The notes under the pieces were generated by a model. The model worked only from the letters and a program-made list of their open reading frames with translations, did not search any database and was not told the DNA's origin. A stretch of DNA of 64,000 nt from Aureisphaera galaxeae (GTDB taxonomy: Bacteria; Bacteroidota; Bacteroidia; Flavobacteriales; Flavobacteriaceae), in assembly GCF_028561275.1 (NCBI RefSeq), contig NZ_JAQQTF010000007.1, forward strand, positions 468,799-532,798, in the 5' to 3' direction. Position 1 is the first letter of the stretch; every line of letters begins with the position of its first letter. A program made the translations under genes and the position numbers. Positions 62,307-64,000 of this stretch are shown here, piece by piece.

Positions 62307-63782
62307 CTATTTAAGTTGAAATTCGGGCATTTGGGCAATGTGCACCAATAACAAGAAGCATTGATAGGGCGCTGTGGACCAACTAAGGTTCCAAGTGCCA
62401 TCGTCGTAGTAGTTCTGCGGGATATCCCATTTAAATATATCGGTAGCAACCACGTAGTCGCTTTGGGTATAAAGTTCTTTGGGTACGAAATGATCTACCA
62501 TTACCTGGGTAATGAACTCGGGATCGTTGCTATCGTTGGAAAGGTTTCGTGCCAAGTCTACCAGCGTAAATTCGTATCCCGAATTGTATAGATAGAACAA
62601 GTAGAACTCCATAAGTTGCCAACGTCCCCCTAAAGTGGAGCCATTGATCCAGGCTTCGTCCCTTTGCCATCCGGACACATCGGGTGGATCGTACATTTCC
62701 TGTCCCATGATTCCCGCATAGTATATAAAGGCTTCCATGATTTCATCGTCATAGAAAAAAGAAGTGTCATTTACGTAACTGAAAATGACGTCGATAGGGC
62801 TTTTAATCACCACACCCACTGCTCTGTCATCGAAAAAGTGCTCGCTTTTAAAGAGCAGCTTAAGCATAGGCACCAACTCGAAGTTATTGTTGATCAATTC
62901 TTGGGCCAGTGGCTGAATAATTTCCAACTCTATAACCTCATCGACCGAAGGACTTACAAAATACTTGTAGAGCTTGGTACAGATGAAAGTCGCAATTTCC
63001 GTTGGTCGTTGCTCGAAAAGGATGTTTATGAGATCGTCGTAGCCCCAGTTTCCGGTTTGCCCGAAAAAGGTCTTTTCGCCATCATCGAACGTACTGGAAT
63101 CGAAATAAATATCGGCCCCAATTTCGTCCCAATGATTGTATCCCGTAAGTGCACGGGAAGCGGCTAGGATATCGTCTTGGGTGTATCCTATTCCTTCGCC
63201 CATAGTAAATAGCTCGAAAAGTTCTCGAGCGTAGTTTTCGTTGGGATTAAAATTGGTGTTTTCGAAACCATTTAGATACAGTAGCATATTGTTATCTACA
63301 CCTACTGCACGCACAAATTCCTTGAAATTCCCCAAAGCATGTGTTTGCATGAGGTTGTAGTATTGAAACATGTACGGAGCATAGAAAATGGTTTCCAGCT
63401 CGGTGACGAAGTGGCTCATCCAAAATAAAACGAGCCTTCCACGAAGATCTTCAGAAATGATATGATTACCAGAGGCGATTCGCCATTCGTGTATGTATTG
63501 TTCGTTTTCGGTATCGAAATCGGCAAAATCACTTACCGCCCAATTGCTCCAAATGGGAGCAAGTGCAGGAGGAAGGTTAAATGCGGTATCGACCAGATTA
63601 TCGATAAATTCGTCAGGGGCAAGGGCAAGGGCATCATCTACGCGCGTAGTTGAGGCGCCATATCCCAGCCTTCTGAAGACGTGTTTAACTTTTGCAGTAC
63701 TCCACGGATTCCCGCCATCGGGAATATAAGGTGCAAGTGTAGATGTATTGCAAGAGGGATTCGTAGCAATTTCCATAGGCAT
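62307..63782 (-). CDS. DUF1800 family protein
   Basis: 491 residues, no obvious signal peptide. DUF1800 motifs include the N-terminal AKVKHVFRRLGYGASTTRVD, LVLFWMSHFVTELETIFYAP, NENYARELFELFTMGEGIGY, DILAASRALTGY, and FFGQTGNWGYDDLINILFEQ. It is the first gene of the DUF1800-DUF1501 pair. The family is widespread in Bacteroidota and Planctomycetes; its reaction is unknown. The start at 63782 gives the usual N-terminus; an ATG two codons later is an alternative. Confidence 0.9.
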   Translation of the reverse strand: MPMEIATNPSCNTSTLAPYIPDGGNPWSTAKVKHVFRRLGYGASTTRVDDALALAPDEFIDNLVDTAFNLPPALAPIWSNWAVSDFADFDTENEQYIHEWRIASGNHIISEDLRGRLVLFWMSHFVTELETIFYAPYMFQYYNLMQTHALGNFKEFVRAVGVDNNMLLYLNGFENTNFNPNENYARELFELFTMGEGIGYTQDDILAASRALTGYNHWDEIGADIYFDSSTFDDGEKTFFGQTGNWGYDDLINILFEQRPTEIATFICTKLYKYFVSPSVDEVIELEIIQPLAQELINNNFELVPMLKLLFKSEHFFDDRAVGVVIKSPIDVIFSYVNDTSFFYDDEIMEAFIYYAGIMGQEMYDPPDVSGWQRDEAWINGSTLGGRWQLMEFYLFYLYNSGYEFTLVDLARNLSNDSNDPEFITQVMVDHFVPKELYTQSDYVVATDIFKWDIPQNYYDDGTWNLSWSTAPYQCFLLLVHIAQMPEFQLK

Positions 63783-63951
63783 TTTTTTTGGGGTATAGCG
63801 GTTAAATATACTGAATCGTAGCTTTTTATCGCATATATGACTCTTTTTTAACGAAAAGGTTTAATCTTCCGTATGGAATTGAATGTAATTATTTAGTTTT
63901 CAGGTTATTCTAAGAGCTATTGTTTGAAGCCTTGAGGATGTTCACATGTAA

Positions 63952-63997
63952 AACAATACAACCACGACGCTCCATGGAGCGTCGTGGTTGTATTGTT
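63952..63997. repeat. 46-bp perfect palindrome
   Basis: The two 23-nt arms meet at the central CCATGG with no spacer and no mismatch. On the minus strand it would lie upstream of DUF1800. It may be a terminator of a gene just beyond the window, a REP-like element or a protein-binding site. The gene context to the right is not visible. Confidence 0.75.
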
Positions 63998-64000
63998 GAG

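Noticed and set aside
1..64000. CRISPR arrays, prophage or complete insertion sequences
   Set aside because: No regularly spaced repeats, integrase, transposase or phage structural genes were found.

Overview
The window looks like a chromosomal segment of a marine-type Flavobacteriaceae (Bacteroidota). Evidence: several proteins end in type IX secretion (T9SS) sorting domains, promoters match the Bacteroidota TTTG/TAnnTTTG type, Shine-Dalgarno sequences are largely absent, there is a DUF1800/DUF1501 pair, giant RHS proteins, and a flavobacterial-type MetG. GC content is moderate. No prophage, CRISPR array or complete insertion sequence was seen.

Layout. 1-5.6 kb: two T9SS beta-propeller proteins (minus), an AraC regulator and a short ssb. 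5.6-9.4 kb: two genes for a multidomain cell-wall peptidase and an unrecognised Ser-rich protein, bracketed by ssb and a relic of an ssb 3' end with its terminator. 9.4-15.1 kb: a minus-strand accessory set (S41 peptidase, a T9SS protein, ankyrin gene, ankyrin relic, DUF1801).

15.3-35.9 kb: one long plus-strand operon, many genes overlapping by ATGA. It begins with an exported redox module: a giant multicopper oxidase of the size and style of bacterial Mn(II) oxidases, a YVTN propeller, a double Sco protein and a cytochrome c/periplasmic-binding fusion. It continues with a cytoplasmic set: AroD-AroE fusion with altered AroD residues, two small paralogous proteins, an acyl-CoA-dehydrogenase-fold flavoprotein lacking the usual Glu, a permease-LMW phosphatase fusion, three sugar-transfer-like proteins, two SsuD-type flavin monooxygenases and an FMN reductase. 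This looks like a dedicated small-molecule pathway whose product I cannot name.

36.3-49.2 kb: two adjacent giant RHS-family surface proteins. 49.4-51.7 kb: cupredoxin-like protein, carboxymuconolactone-decarboxylase-family protein, a 53-aa gene and an AraC regulator.

52.1-55.4 kb holds the most unusual locus: promoter, short ORF, leader terminator, a TPR protein with a poly-Lys tail, a dense array of tRNA and tRNA-like sequences, then a slipin (SPFH) gene and a strong terminator. The array has canonical cloverleaves (Asp, Lys, Arg, Phe), a Thr-like unit with a long insert, a degenerate unit, and two units that only fold as circularly permuted tRNAs, 3' half encoded before 5' half. The first has 7/7 acceptor pairs and 7/7 variable-arm pairs. 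I read it as an RNA-centred, possibly stress- or nuclease-related, system.

55.6-64 kb: a TPR/LuxR-type regulator, HDAC-family deacetylase, metG, a DUF1501/DUF1800 pair and a 46-bp perfect palindrome near the window end.
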